Assembly: GCF_944393015.1 (NCBI RefSeq)
Contig: NZ_CALXYQ010000004.1
Span: 78,965 to 142,964, forward strand
Length of the DNA stretch: 64,000 nucleotides
Source of the DNA: an uncultured Brachyspira sp.
GTDB taxonomy: Bacteria; Spirochaetota; Brachyspiria; Brachyspirales; Brachyspiraceae
Reading direction: 5' to 3'
Below the pieces are notes generated by a model. The model was not told where the DNA came from and did no database searches. It saw only the letters and a list, made by a program, of their open reading frames with translations. A program made the position numbers and the translations under genes. Each line of letters begins with the position of its first letter. The stretch's first letter is position 1. Below are positions 18,598-26,651 of the stretch, one piece after another.

Positions 18598-18794
18598 TTT
18601 GTTTTTTAGTAATGTATCACTATATTGAAAAAATAATTATTTTATGATACTCTATTTATAAAAAATATTTAATTTGAATTGTTATATACATAATATATTT
18701 ATTAGTATATGATTTAAAATATATAAATCTTGATAAATTGACTGTTAATAAAAATTTTACATCCGATTAAAATATAAGGAAAACGATAATAAAA

Positions 18795-19646
18795 ATGATA
18801 TATAAGGAATCTCAAATTTATTCTATGATTAATAATTTATTCGAGGAAGATTGTATTGAATGTATGAAACGTATACCACATAGTAGTATAGATATGATTT
18901 TATGTGATCTGCCATATGGTATAACTCAAAATCAGTGGGATAGCTATATTCCACTAGATTTACTATGGGAACAATATTTAAGAATTATAAAATCTAATGG
19001 TGCTATAGTTCTTACATCACAAGGACTATTTACTGCTAAATTAATTCTTAGCCAGCCAAAATATTATAAATATAAATGGGTTTGGGAAAAATCTAAACCC
19101 ACAAATTTTTTAAATGCCAAAAAACAGCCCCTTAGAAAACATGAAGATGTTTGTATATTCTATAAAAAACAACCTGTGTATCACCCACAAATGAAAAAAG
19201 GTGATCCATATGATAAAGGTATTCGAAAAAATCAGTTAAGTGGAAGTTATGGAGATTTTCAACCTGTTCATGTATCAAGTGATGGAGATCGTTATCCTAC
19301 TGATATAATCTATGTAAAAACGGCAGAAAGTGAAGGAGAAGTCCTTCATCCAACACAAAAACCTATAGAATTAGGTAGATATTTCATACGTACATATACA
19401 AATCCAGGTGATGTTGTATTGGATAATACTTTTGGCAGTGGCTCTTTCTTAGTTGCCGCTCTTATGGAAGGACGCAATTTTATTGGAATTGAAAAAAATG
19501 AAGATGTTTCATTATTCAAGAAAGATAAAATTAATTATATAGATGTTGCCAAAAGACGTTTATTTTTAGCTTGGGAAAGTTTAGATAAGAAAACTAGACA
19601 ACATATAGCTGTAGCTAACCTCATAGCAGATTTTAAGAAAAAATAA
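18795..19646 (+). CDS. Beta-class DNA adenine methyltransferase
   Basis: The 283-residue protein has catalytic motif IV first (MILCDLPYG, residues 34-42) and the AdoMet-binding motif I near the C-terminus (VLDNTFGSGSFLVAAL). This is the permuted order of beta-class enzymes. DLPY suggests N6-adenine methylation. HPTQKPIELGRYFI is the usual motif just before motif I. It ends 12 nt before the fused nuclease-methyltransferase gene and presumably protects the same or the opposite strand of its site. Codon use differs from the neighbours (CGT for Arg, CCA for Pro, ATT for Ile), consistent with transfer. The start has a weak ribosome site (AAGGA, 14 nt away). Confidence 0.88.
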   Translation: MIYKESQIYSMINNLFEEDCIECMKRIPHSSIDMILCDLPYGITQNQWDSYIPLDLLWEQYLRIIKSNGAIVLTSQGLFTAKLILSQPKYYKYKWVWEKSKPTNFLNAKKQPLRKHEDVCIFYKKQPVYHPQMKKGDPYDKGIRKNQLSGSYGDFQPVHVSSDGDRYPTDIIYVKTAESEGEVLHPTQKPIELGRYFIRTYTNPGDVVLDNTFGSGSFLVAALMEGRNFIGIEKNEDVSLFKKDKINYIDVAKRRLFLAWESLDKKTRQHIAVANLIADFKKK

Positions 19647-19658
19647 GGAGGTATATTC

Positions 19659-22424
19659 ATGGCAACTATAGTTCGTAAAAATGAACGTAGTTGGGCAATT
19701 GATCTAATTTCAAAGATTAATATAATTGCTCAAAAAAATGATCTTATTATTAAAAAAGCTGGAGGTGAAAATACCATTTCTACTAACAATGGAAATAATA
19801 TGTTTCCCGATGTGTTATTATATGGAAATAATGAACAAACAGTCATTCTTCAAGGCTGGGAACTAAAAATGCCAGATGTTTCAATTGATAATGAAACTTT
19901 TATTAAAGATGCCCAAAGAAAGGCAATTGCACTAAATTTGAATAGTTGTATGATATGGAATTTTAGGTATTCTGTTCTATATATTAAAGAAAAAGATAAT
20001 TATTTTACAAAGCTCAAACAATGGAATATTACCGATTATATTCACACAAGAGAAGATGTTAAAACATATTCTATATATTGGGAACATAAATTGGAAGAAA
20101 TCATAATAGAAATCAATGAATATTTTGTTTCAGGAAAATTTCGTAATGCTCCACTTGAACAAATTATATCTGAATCGACTGTTACTACTATTATTCAAAG
20201 AAACAAAGAAATCATTGCAGAATATTTGAAAGTAAAATCTTTTAGAGATACTGTTATGGAAGCTTATATAGATAATTGGTGGTCTTTCGTTAAAATAGAA
20301 TATGATAAAGATGAAATAGATAAATATAAAGCTTATTCAAAAACTATTATATTGAACTGGGTAAATAGAATAATATTTGCTCATATTATAAAACATAAAC
20401 AAAATGGAGCTATGATAATTGATAATATTGATTATAATAAAAATCCTAAAGAAGTAAACACAATATTTAAAAAAATAACTGATAGATGTGATTTTTATAA
20501 TGTATTTGCAGATATTAAATACAATCATATATTACCTGAATTATCATGGCGTGATTTTGTGGAGTTTTCAATTTTCCTTCGTAATAATAGAATAGAACAT
20601 CTAAATCAAAAAATTTTACAAAATATTTTAGAAAATACTGTTGCTACAAATAAAAAAGCTATAAATGGTCAATATACGACACCTCCTGAACTTGCAAGAT
20701 TATTAGTTAGATTAACGGTTAGAGATTGGTCTGATAATATATTAGACTGTTGTTGTGGTACAGGAACTATTCCAAAAGAAGCAATTCAAATTAAGAAAAC
20801 TCAAATGAGTATTAAAGAGTCTATTGAAACTGTTTGGGCTTGTGATAAAAATAATTATCCTTTACAGATTGCTAATATTAGTATGACTGATTCAGACACT
20901 ATCAATATTGCCAATAGGTTATTTCAACACAATGCATTAACACTTAGTGTTAATGAAAAAATTTCAATAATAAATCCAGAAACAGGAAACATAATGTTTT
21001 TATCTCTACCAAATTTTGGAACAGTAGTTTCAAATCTTCCTTTTGTGGCATTTGAAAATATTCCAGATGATGATAAGAAAGAGATTGATAGAATGCTTTT
21101 TTCCAAATGTTTAGATGGTTTAGATGGTAGGTCTGATTTATATTGCTATATTGCAATTAAAATATCTGATATTATAAAACCTGGAGGAATGTTGGGAATT
21201 ATTGTTTCCAATTCTTGGCTTGGAACAAATTCCGGTTTAAAGTTTATTGATGTATTAAAACAAAAATATAATATTCTTCAAGTACACATCAGTGGGAATG
21301 GTCGTTGGTTTAATAACATTAAAGTTGTTGCTACTATTATAATTTTAGAAAAAAAATGTAATAATAATCAATTAGCAATACCAACTACGTTTTGGCTTTG
21401 GAAACAATCTTTAGAACAATTAGCTACAAATATAGAGTTTGAAAATATTCTTATTAATTCTGCATTATTATCTAAAGAACTTAATAGTAATATATCTAAG
21501 CTTTCTCAATACTCACAAAATCAAATTGATGATATTTTAAATTTGAATATTTCTTATAATGCCTTATTTCATAATATAGATTGGATACTCAATATAAAAG
21601 AAAAGACTATTCCAATAAATGAAGCCTATTATGTATTTAGAGGAAGTCGTAGAGGTTGCGATGATTTATTTTATCCTAAAAATGGTGAACACAAAATAGA
21701 ACCACAATATCTAATAAAAGTTCTTATAAATGCAGAAAATGTAACAGAACTTATTGCGACAGCGGATAGTGATGCTTTTTGCTGCAATATATCATTAGAA
21801 GAATTGAAAAAACAAGGACATTATGGGGCATTGGAATGGATAAAAAAATTTGAAGAACAAAAAAATAAAGTTGGAAAACCTCTTCCAATAGTACTGAAAA
21901 GAAAAGGTATGGAATGGTATGAATTACAAAATAACGAAATTGCTGAAGTGTGTACTATGATGAATCCAGACAAAAGATTTTTCTTTGCAGAATTTGAAAC
22001 ACCATCTTTTATTAATCAAAGATTAATAGGTTTAATACACAAACCTAATTATCCAGACAAAGAATTAAATCATGCTTTATTAAATTCAATATTGACATTG
22101 TTTTATATAGAAGCATCTGGATTTGGTCGCGGACTTGGTGTTTTGGATATTAATAAGGATAAGATTGCTAAATGTCATATGCTAAACCCCAAATTAGTTT
22201 CTAAGGAAAATAGAAATAAAATCATTAAGTTATTTAATAATTTAAAATCAAGAAAAATTATGAAATTAATAGATGAACTAAATGATAATATTCGTATTAA
22301 ATTTGAACTTGCTGTATTAGAAAGTTTTGGTCTCAATAATTATTTTGATAAAATTAAAGACTCATTAATTTCTATGCAAAATACTCGTGAATCTGTAAAA
22401 AATAATAGTAGAAAAAGTTTATAA
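19659..22424 (+). CDS. Fused restriction nuclease-DNA methyltransferase (type IIG-like)
   Basis: The 921-residue protein starts with a PD-(D/E)xK nuclease-like region: P50-D51, then GWELK (E68, K70). A helical linker follows. The gamma-type methyltransferase core comes next, with ILDCCCGTGTIPKEA (about 361-375, motif I) and VVSNLPFVAFE (about 456, motif IV). The last 350 residues resemble a target-recognition region. Cutting and methylation in one chain, next to a separate methyltransferase, is the plan of Eco57I-like systems. The ribosome site AAGGAGG is strong and the spacing to the previous gene is 12 nt. The final codons (SRKSL, stop) lie inside the right copy of the blpA-derived repeat. 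The cutting site is unknown. Confidence 0.82.
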   Translation: MATIVRKNERSWAIDLISKINIIAQKNDLIIKKAGGENTISTNNGNNMFPDVLLYGNNEQTVILQGWELKMPDVSIDNETFIKDAQRKAIALNLNSCMIWNFRYSVLYIKEKDNYFTKLKQWNITDYIHTREDVKTYSIYWEHKLEEIIIEINEYFVSGKFRNAPLEQIISESTVTTIIQRNKEIIAEYLKVKSFRDTVMEAYIDNWWSFVKIEYDKDEIDKYKAYSKTIILNWVNRIIFAHIIKHKQNGAMIIDNIDYNKNPKEVNTIFKKITDRCDFYNVFADIKYNHILPELSWRDFVEFSIFLRNNRIEHLNQKILQNILENTVATNKKAINGQYTTPPELARLLVRLTVRDWSDNILDCCCGTGTIPKEAIQIKKTQMSIKESIETVWACDKNNYPLQIANISMTDSDTINIANRLFQHNALTLSVNEKISIINPETGNIMFLSLPNFGTVVSNLPFVAFENIPDDDKKEIDRMLFSKCLDGLDGRSDLYCYIAIKISDIIKPGGMLGIIVSNSWLGTNSGLKFIDVLKQKYNILQVHISGNGRWFNNIKVVATIIILEKKCNNNQLAIPTTFWLWKQSLEQLATNIEFENILINSALLSKELNSNISKLSQYSQNQIDDILNLNISYNALFHNIDWILNIKEKTIPINEAYYVFRGSRRGCDDLFYPKNGEHKIEPQYLIKVLINAENVTELIATADSDAFCCNISLEELKKQGHYGALEWIKKFEEQKNKVGKPLPIVLKRKGMEWYELQNNEIAEVCTMMNPDKRFFFAEFETPSFINQRLIGLIHKPNYPDKELNHALLNSILTLFYIEASGFGRGLGVLDINKDKIAKCHMLNPKLVSKENRNKIIKLFNNLKSRKIMKLIDELNDNIRIKFELAVLESFGLNNYFDKIKDSLISMQNTRESVKNNSRKSL

Positions 22425-22467
22425 TGAGAATTTCTTAGGTTCTTATCTTCCTACTTGGAAATAATAA
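22404..22467 (+). repeat. Right copy of 64-bp direct repeat
   Basis: This is a duplicate of the blpA 3' end (see 18470-18533). It supplies the last few codons and the stop of the upstream restriction gene. This marks the right junction of the island. Confidence 0.9.
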
Positions 22468-22493
22468 ATAATTTATAAAAAAAATAAATATTT

Positions 22494-22530
22494 AAAGCTC
22501 TATATAATTATTTTTATATAGGGCTTTTTT
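22494..22530 (+). terminator. Terminator after the restriction-modification island
   Basis: AAAGCTCTATATAA pairs with TTATATAGGGCTTT (one G-U) and is followed by a T run. Confidence 0.8.
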
Positions 22531-22599
22531 ATATGCATTATTTTCTGCAATATAAACTTATGAAATATAATTACCGCATTAATCATGTAAAATTATTTT

Positions 22600-22628
22600 T
22601 TGAGTTTTTTAGCTTTATTGGCTATATT
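22600..22628 (+). promoter_or_regulatory. Candidate promoter of the repeat-containing leader and vsp gene
   Basis: TTGAGT, 17 nt, TATATT. It would start transcription around 22635, just in front of the ATG at 22651. Confidence 0.55.
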
Positions 22629-22650
22629 ATAAATATGAAAAGGATGCATT

Positions 22651-22761
22651 ATGTTAAAAAATAAGTCAACAGTCAACAGTCAACAGTCAACAGTCAACAG
22701 TCAACAGTCAACAGTCAACAGTCAACAGTCAACACTTTTAATTTATTATTCTATCATATAA
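22651..22761 (+). CDS. Leader reading frame with 10 heptanucleotide repeats (phase-variable candidate, currently short)
   Basis: The ATG at 22651 is preceded by AAAAGGA at a spacing of about 8 nt. The repeat gives the periodic peptide STVNSQQ, and in the present 10-copy state the frame closes at 22759 after 36 codons. Seven is not a multiple of three, so gain of one copy (or loss of two) would join the ATG to a second open frame running from 22734 to a TAG at 22920. That TAG overlaps the AGGAG ribosome site of the next gene. A 12-copy state would stop right after the repeat (TAA at 22739). That the frame is translated at all is inference. Confidence 0.45.
   Translation: MLKNKSTVNSQQSTVNSQQSTVNSQQSTLLIYYSII
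22664..22733 (+). repeat. Ten tandem copies of the heptamer AGTCAAC
   Basis: There are ten perfect, uninterrupted 7-bp units with no sequence drift, the kind of tract prone to slipped-strand change. It lies inside the leader frame upstream of the surface-protein gene. The rest of the 22468-22931 gap holds a terminator, a promoter and the leader frame. Confidence 0.95.
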
Positions 22762-22931
22762 TAATACTATTTTCAATAGTAAATAAATTTTTTCAAATAT
22801 CAAACTACTCAAGCAAAATCAATAATACTGCATTAAAAAATATAATCAGCTGTATATCAGTTACAGTATCATATATTTCATATAAAAAGAATATAAATAA
22901 TAATATTTATAATTTTATTTAGGAGAAAAAA

Positions 22932-24101
22932 ATGAAAAAAATATTTCTACTGTTATTAATTTGTGCGGCTTCGGTTTTCGGATACTATGATTCAGACGAT
23001 TTTATCGATTTTTTAGTTCATAGTAATCAGTTTAGAGCTAGACTTAATGCACTAGGATTTAAACTTGAAGCCAGCAGTGTACATGTTACAGCAGGAATTA
23101 CAAGCCCTACGGCGGGTAAAATATTTGATAATTTATACAGTATGAATTCAGCTGAAACTGCTGCAAAAAATGGTACAGATTTACAAAAATACTTTTTCTA
23201 TCCAAAAGCTATTGTGGGAGTAGGTTATAAAACTCCTATTATAGGTGTTGGTGTAGGATATGAATTTGCTTATAGTGATCCTTCATATCAAGTACATACA
23301 CCAATATTAACAGCAACAGCTCTTAATGACTCTATCAGAATAAATGTTCCTGTTCATATAGGTGTAGGTTCTAAAGAAAAAAATGGTGAAATGGGAATAT
23401 CTACTCCTATAGAAATCAGATATTATCTAGGACTTCCTTTTATGAGTCAGATTCGTTTAAATATAAGATATGGAGAATATAAAAATAATGCTAATGCTAA
23501 AAAGCAGTCTTTTGGTCTTGCTGCTAGAATATATTTCAGAGCTGAAACAGAAGATGTTCTTATAGAGCCTTTCATAAGACTTCAATATGATCAGGCATTA
23601 AAAACAAAAGATGAAAATGGAAAAGAATGGGCAGGAGAAAATTTTGATATAACTGCATTTAATCAAGGAGCAACACCTAGTGCCGGAGGAATTGATAAAA
23701 ATGGATGGGCAACTAGTGATTTAAACTTACTAATGAGCTTAGGTTATAAATTAGATGATCCATACAGATTCAGTGTTGCTTTACCTGTAGGATTTACTTC
23801 AAGCAGTGAATTTATACATTTATATCTTGAACCTTCATTATCATTCAATATGATAGGAGGATCTAGAATATATAAAAGTAATCAGAACAATTCAGATTTA
23901 ATAAGAGAAAGAAATGAGTTATTCTATACTGTAGGATATTGTGTATACGGCGAGATATATTTGAAACCAACAAAATCATTAGAATGGTATACAGAAATAC
24001 AGACAGGCGGAGCAAGTGTTGTAGGCAGTTTTGCTAAAGGAAGTGCAAGCGAATTTATATTGAATGCATCTACAGGTATCACTTGGTATTTTAATTTATA
24101 A
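22932..24101 (+). CDS. Variable surface protein (Vsp)-like outer-membrane protein
   Basis: The 389-residue exported protein has a signal peptide ending ASVFG. The mature start YYDSDDFIDFLVHSNQFRAR and then LNALGFKL resembles the Brachyspira Vsp family of abundant 39-kDa outer-membrane proteins. The rest is beta-rich, with alternating hydrophobic strands (IIGVGVGYEFAYSD, FGLAARIYFRAE, FSVALPVGFTSS), and it ends in an aromatic strand (ITWYFNL), as expected for a barrel. The ribosome site AGGAG overlaps the stop of the leader's alternative frame. It is followed 33 nt later by the GH16 gene. Family assignment is from remembered motifs. Confidence 0.75.
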   Translation: MKKIFLLLLICAASVFGYYDSDDFIDFLVHSNQFRARLNALGFKLEASSVHVTAGITSPTAGKIFDNLYSMNSAETAAKNGTDLQKYFFYPKAIVGVGYKTPIIGVGVGYEFAYSDPSYQVHTPILTATALNDSIRINVPVHIGVGSKEKNGEMGISTPIEIRYYLGLPFMSQIRLNIRYGEYKNNANAKKQSFGLAARIYFRAETEDVLIEPFIRLQYDQALKTKDENGKEWAGENFDITAFNQGATPSAGGIDKNGWATSDLNLLMSLGYKLDDPYRFSVALPVGFTSSSEFIHLYLEPSLSFNMIGGSRIYKSNQNNSDLIRERNELFYTVGYCVYGEIYLKPTKSLEWYTEIQTGGASVVGSFAKGSASEFILNASTGITWYFNL

Positions 24102-24134
24102 TGTATATTTACTAATATTATAAGGAGTGAGATA

Positions 24135-25064
24135 ATGAGAAAATTTATAGTTTTTTTATTTGTAATTTGTATATCTATTGCATCTGTAATATCATGTAAT
24201 AATAAAGGTACTACAGGTCCTACTATACCACCTAGCAGAACAGAAAAGACTAATGTAGCTTTTAGAGATGACTTTGATGGTACAGAAATAAATAAAGATG
24301 TCTGGACATTATGTTATCAGGAATACGGTAAGGACGGAAATTCTCCTACTTGGAACAGATTCTTTGATAATACAGAAGGCTGGGAAAATGTAAGAGTAGA
24401 AGATGGTTATTTGAAATTAAAAGCAAATTATGCTCCTAATCCTGGAGCCGGCGAAAATAAACAATTTAAAACAGGCGGTGTTTATACTATAGATAGATAT
24501 GGTCCTGGTACTCGTGTTTCAGTAAAAGCTGCTTTAGTAGAAGGTAACGGTCAAAAACAATTAGGATCAAAATTCAATATTAAAGGTGCTTTCCCTGCTG
24601 TATGGTATTATCCTTTAGGTACTAAAAATCCTTGGCCTGCTGACGGTGAAATAGATTTAATGGAATGGGTTACTAGTAATCCTGATCAAGCATGGTTAAC
24701 AATACAGTGTTTAAGAAAAGATGGAAGCTCAAGATCTGTAACTGCTGATAAACAAGGTGTAAATAAAGGTATAAATATGGCTACTTGGCATACTTACACT
24801 TGCGATATAATAAAAGATAAAGTTATATTATACATTGATGGTACAAAAGCTTTAGAGTTTACTCCAACTAATCCACCAGATCAAAAATGGTATCCATACA
24901 ATGATGTTTATCAATACTTAATATTGAATGCTTCATATCAGAATGGTTCTTGGGGTCCTGGTCCTGATAAGGCTGACTCATCTAATTATGAAATGTGGGT
25001 AGACTGGGTTGAAATAACAGAGATAGATCCTAATACTGAACCTACAGCACCAACTTTTAATTAA
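24135..25064 (+). CDS. GH16 family beta-glucanase lipoprotein
   Basis: The 309-residue lipoprotein (signal ending VISC, Cys21) has a concanavalin-like catalytic domain. The catalytic motif GEIDLMEW gives E172 (nucleophile), D174 and E177 (acid/base), the ExDxxE pattern of GH16. FRDDFDGTEINKDVWT at the start and WHTYTCDIIKDKVILYIDG near the end are also standard. It would hydrolyse beta-1,3 or mixed-linkage glucans (laminarin type), or perhaps host glycans, at the cell surface. It probably shares a transcript with the Vsp-like gene and has its own AAGGAG site. The molecule cut cannot be told from the sequence. Confidence 0.88.
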   Translation: MRKFIVFLFVICISIASVISCNNKGTTGPTIPPSRTEKTNVAFRDDFDGTEINKDVWTLCYQEYGKDGNSPTWNRFFDNTEGWENVRVEDGYLKLKANYAPNPGAGENKQFKTGGVYTIDRYGPGTRVSVKAALVEGNGQKQLGSKFNIKGAFPAVWYYPLGTKNPWPADGEIDLMEWVTSNPDQAWLTIQCLRKDGSSRSVTADKQGVNKGINMATWHTYTCDIIKDKVILYIDGTKALEFTPTNPPDQKWYPYNDVYQYLILNASYQNGSWGPGPDKADSSNYEMWVDWVEITEIDPNTEPTAPTFN

Positions 25065-25115
25065 TAGTTATTTAAATAATATGTTATATATTTTAGAATA
25101 GTAAATATGCATTAG

Positions 25116-25150
25116 CAGCTGGCAGATATAATATCTGTCAGCTGTTTTTT
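25116..25150. terminator. Bidirectional terminator between GH16 and MATE genes
   Basis: CAGCTGGCAGATAT pairs with ATATCTGTCAGCTG (one G-U), with TTTTTT on the plus side. The stop codon of the minus-strand MATE gene lies inside the hairpin. Confidence 0.85.
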
Positions 25151-26502
25151 AAATGTCTTATTTCTATACTCACCATTATTATTGTAACTATTAAAGCAGC
25201 TCCGTCAGCAACAGGACCGGCATACATTACTCCATCTATACCTAATATTCTAGGAAGTATTATTATAAGAGGAAGTAAAAATATGATTTGTCTTGTCATA
25301 GATATAAAAGCCCCTTTGAATGCTTTGCCTAAAGAAGTAAAGAATGTACCAGTTACAGGCTGGATACCATTTATCACCATTAATGCCATATATATTCTCA
25401 TGTATTCTTCAGCAAAGTGAAAATACAATTCGCTTCCGTCACCGAATATTCCTACAATCTGTCTTGGGAATAATTGAAATAAAAGGAAAGCTGTAAAGGC
25501 CATTATAGTTGTTATTGTTATAGTAAGCTTATATGTCTTTATAACTCTGCCGTAATTTTTAGCTCCATAATTAAAACCTATTATAGGCTGACTTCCTTGA
25601 GATGTACCTATTATGAAAGCCATTACAAGCATGTTGACTTTTGAAATAATGCCTGCTACAGCCAAAGGAATATTTCCTCCATATATGGAATTAGTACCAT
25701 AATAGCTAAGTACATTATTCATAGTGATTTGAACGGCCATCATTGCTAATTGATTAAAACCTGATGATGAACCTAAAGAAAATATTTTTACTATGTTTTT
25801 AGGATCAACTTTAAAATTATCTCTTTCAAAAGTTATATGCTTGAATCTGAATAAATATCTGAAAACTATAGCAAATGAAATGAACTGTCCTATTATTGTT
25901 GCAAGGGCAGCACCTGACATACCCATATCAAATTTAAATATTAAAATAGGATCTAATATAGTATTCACAATGGCACCTGTAAGAACTGACATCATAGAAT
26001 ATTTAGGGCTTCCGTCTGCTCTTATTATATGGCTCATCATTGTAGAAAATATAAAAGGTATAAATCCGAATGCTGTTATATTAGTATATTCTATTGCATA
26101 AGGCAGAACCTCTTTTGTGGAACCAAACATTGTCATGAAATTTTTATTAAAAAGTTTTACTATCACAGTAAATATAAAACCTAATACAAGTGCAGATACT
26201 ACGGCATTACCTATAAACGTAGCAGCTCTTTTATTATTTCCCTGACCTAATAATATGCTGTACATTGAAGCACTACCGAATCCATGGAATAATGCTATAG
26301 ACATACAAATTATTGTAAGAGGAAAAGCAACATTAGTAGCAGCGTTTCCATTGATGCCTATTCCCTGACCTATAAATATTTGATCTACTATATTGTATAA
26401 AGAACCTACAAGCATTGATATGATACTTGGAGTAGCATATTTAAATAGAAGTTTATAAGGCTTCTCATAATATAAAGGATTAGAAACTACATCATTATTC
26501 AT
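25138..26502 (-). CDS. MATE family efflux transporter
   Basis: The 454-residue protein has twelve predicted helices in two related halves. The opening KLLFKYATPSIISMLVGSLYNIVDQIFIGQGIG is typical of MATE exporters, and FNYGAKNYGRVIKTYKLT marks the loop after the seventh helix. These antiporters export drugs or metabolites using sodium or protons. It is convergent with the GH16 gene and divergent from the helicase gene. The ribosome site is weak (GGAT). Substrate unknown. Confidence 0.9.
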   Translation of the reverse strand: MNNDVVSNPLYYEKPYKLLFKYATPSIISMLVGSLYNIVDQIFIGQGIGINGNAATNVAFPLTIICMSIALFHGFGSASMYSILLGQGNNKRAATFIGNAVVSALVLGFIFTVIVKLFNKNFMTMFGSTKEVLPYAIEYTNITAFGFIPFIFSTMMSHIIRADGSPKYSMMSVLTGAIVNTILDPILIFKFDMGMSGAALATIIGQFISFAIVFRYLFRFKHITFERDNFKVDPKNIVKIFSLGSSSGFNQLAMMAVQITMNNVLSYYGTNSIYGGNIPLAVAGIISKVNMLVMAFIIGTSQGSQPIIGFNYGAKNYGRVIKTYKLTITITTIMAFTAFLLFQLFPRQIVGIFGDGSELYFHFAEEYMRIYMALMVINGIQPVTGTFFTSLGKAFKGAFISMTRQIIFLLPLIIILPRILGIDGVMYAGPVADGAALIVTIIMVSIEIRHLKNS

Positions 26503-26651
26503 AAATAAAATCCGTTATATAAAAATAATTCTATTAAGTATATTATTTTTTTATTGTTTTTTCAATAAGAAAAGATTACTATAATAATAACTTGAATATT
26601 AAATAATATACAATATAATAGAGAATCTACTTTTATATTTAAGGTGCATAT

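Noticed and set aside
18534..22403. Integrative element with its own integrase
   Set aside because: No recombinase or transposase frame exists in the island; only two methyltransferase-type genes are present.
22664..22733. CRISPR array or other spaced repeat
   Set aside because: The units are 7 bp and contiguous, without spacers; it is a simple tandem repeat.
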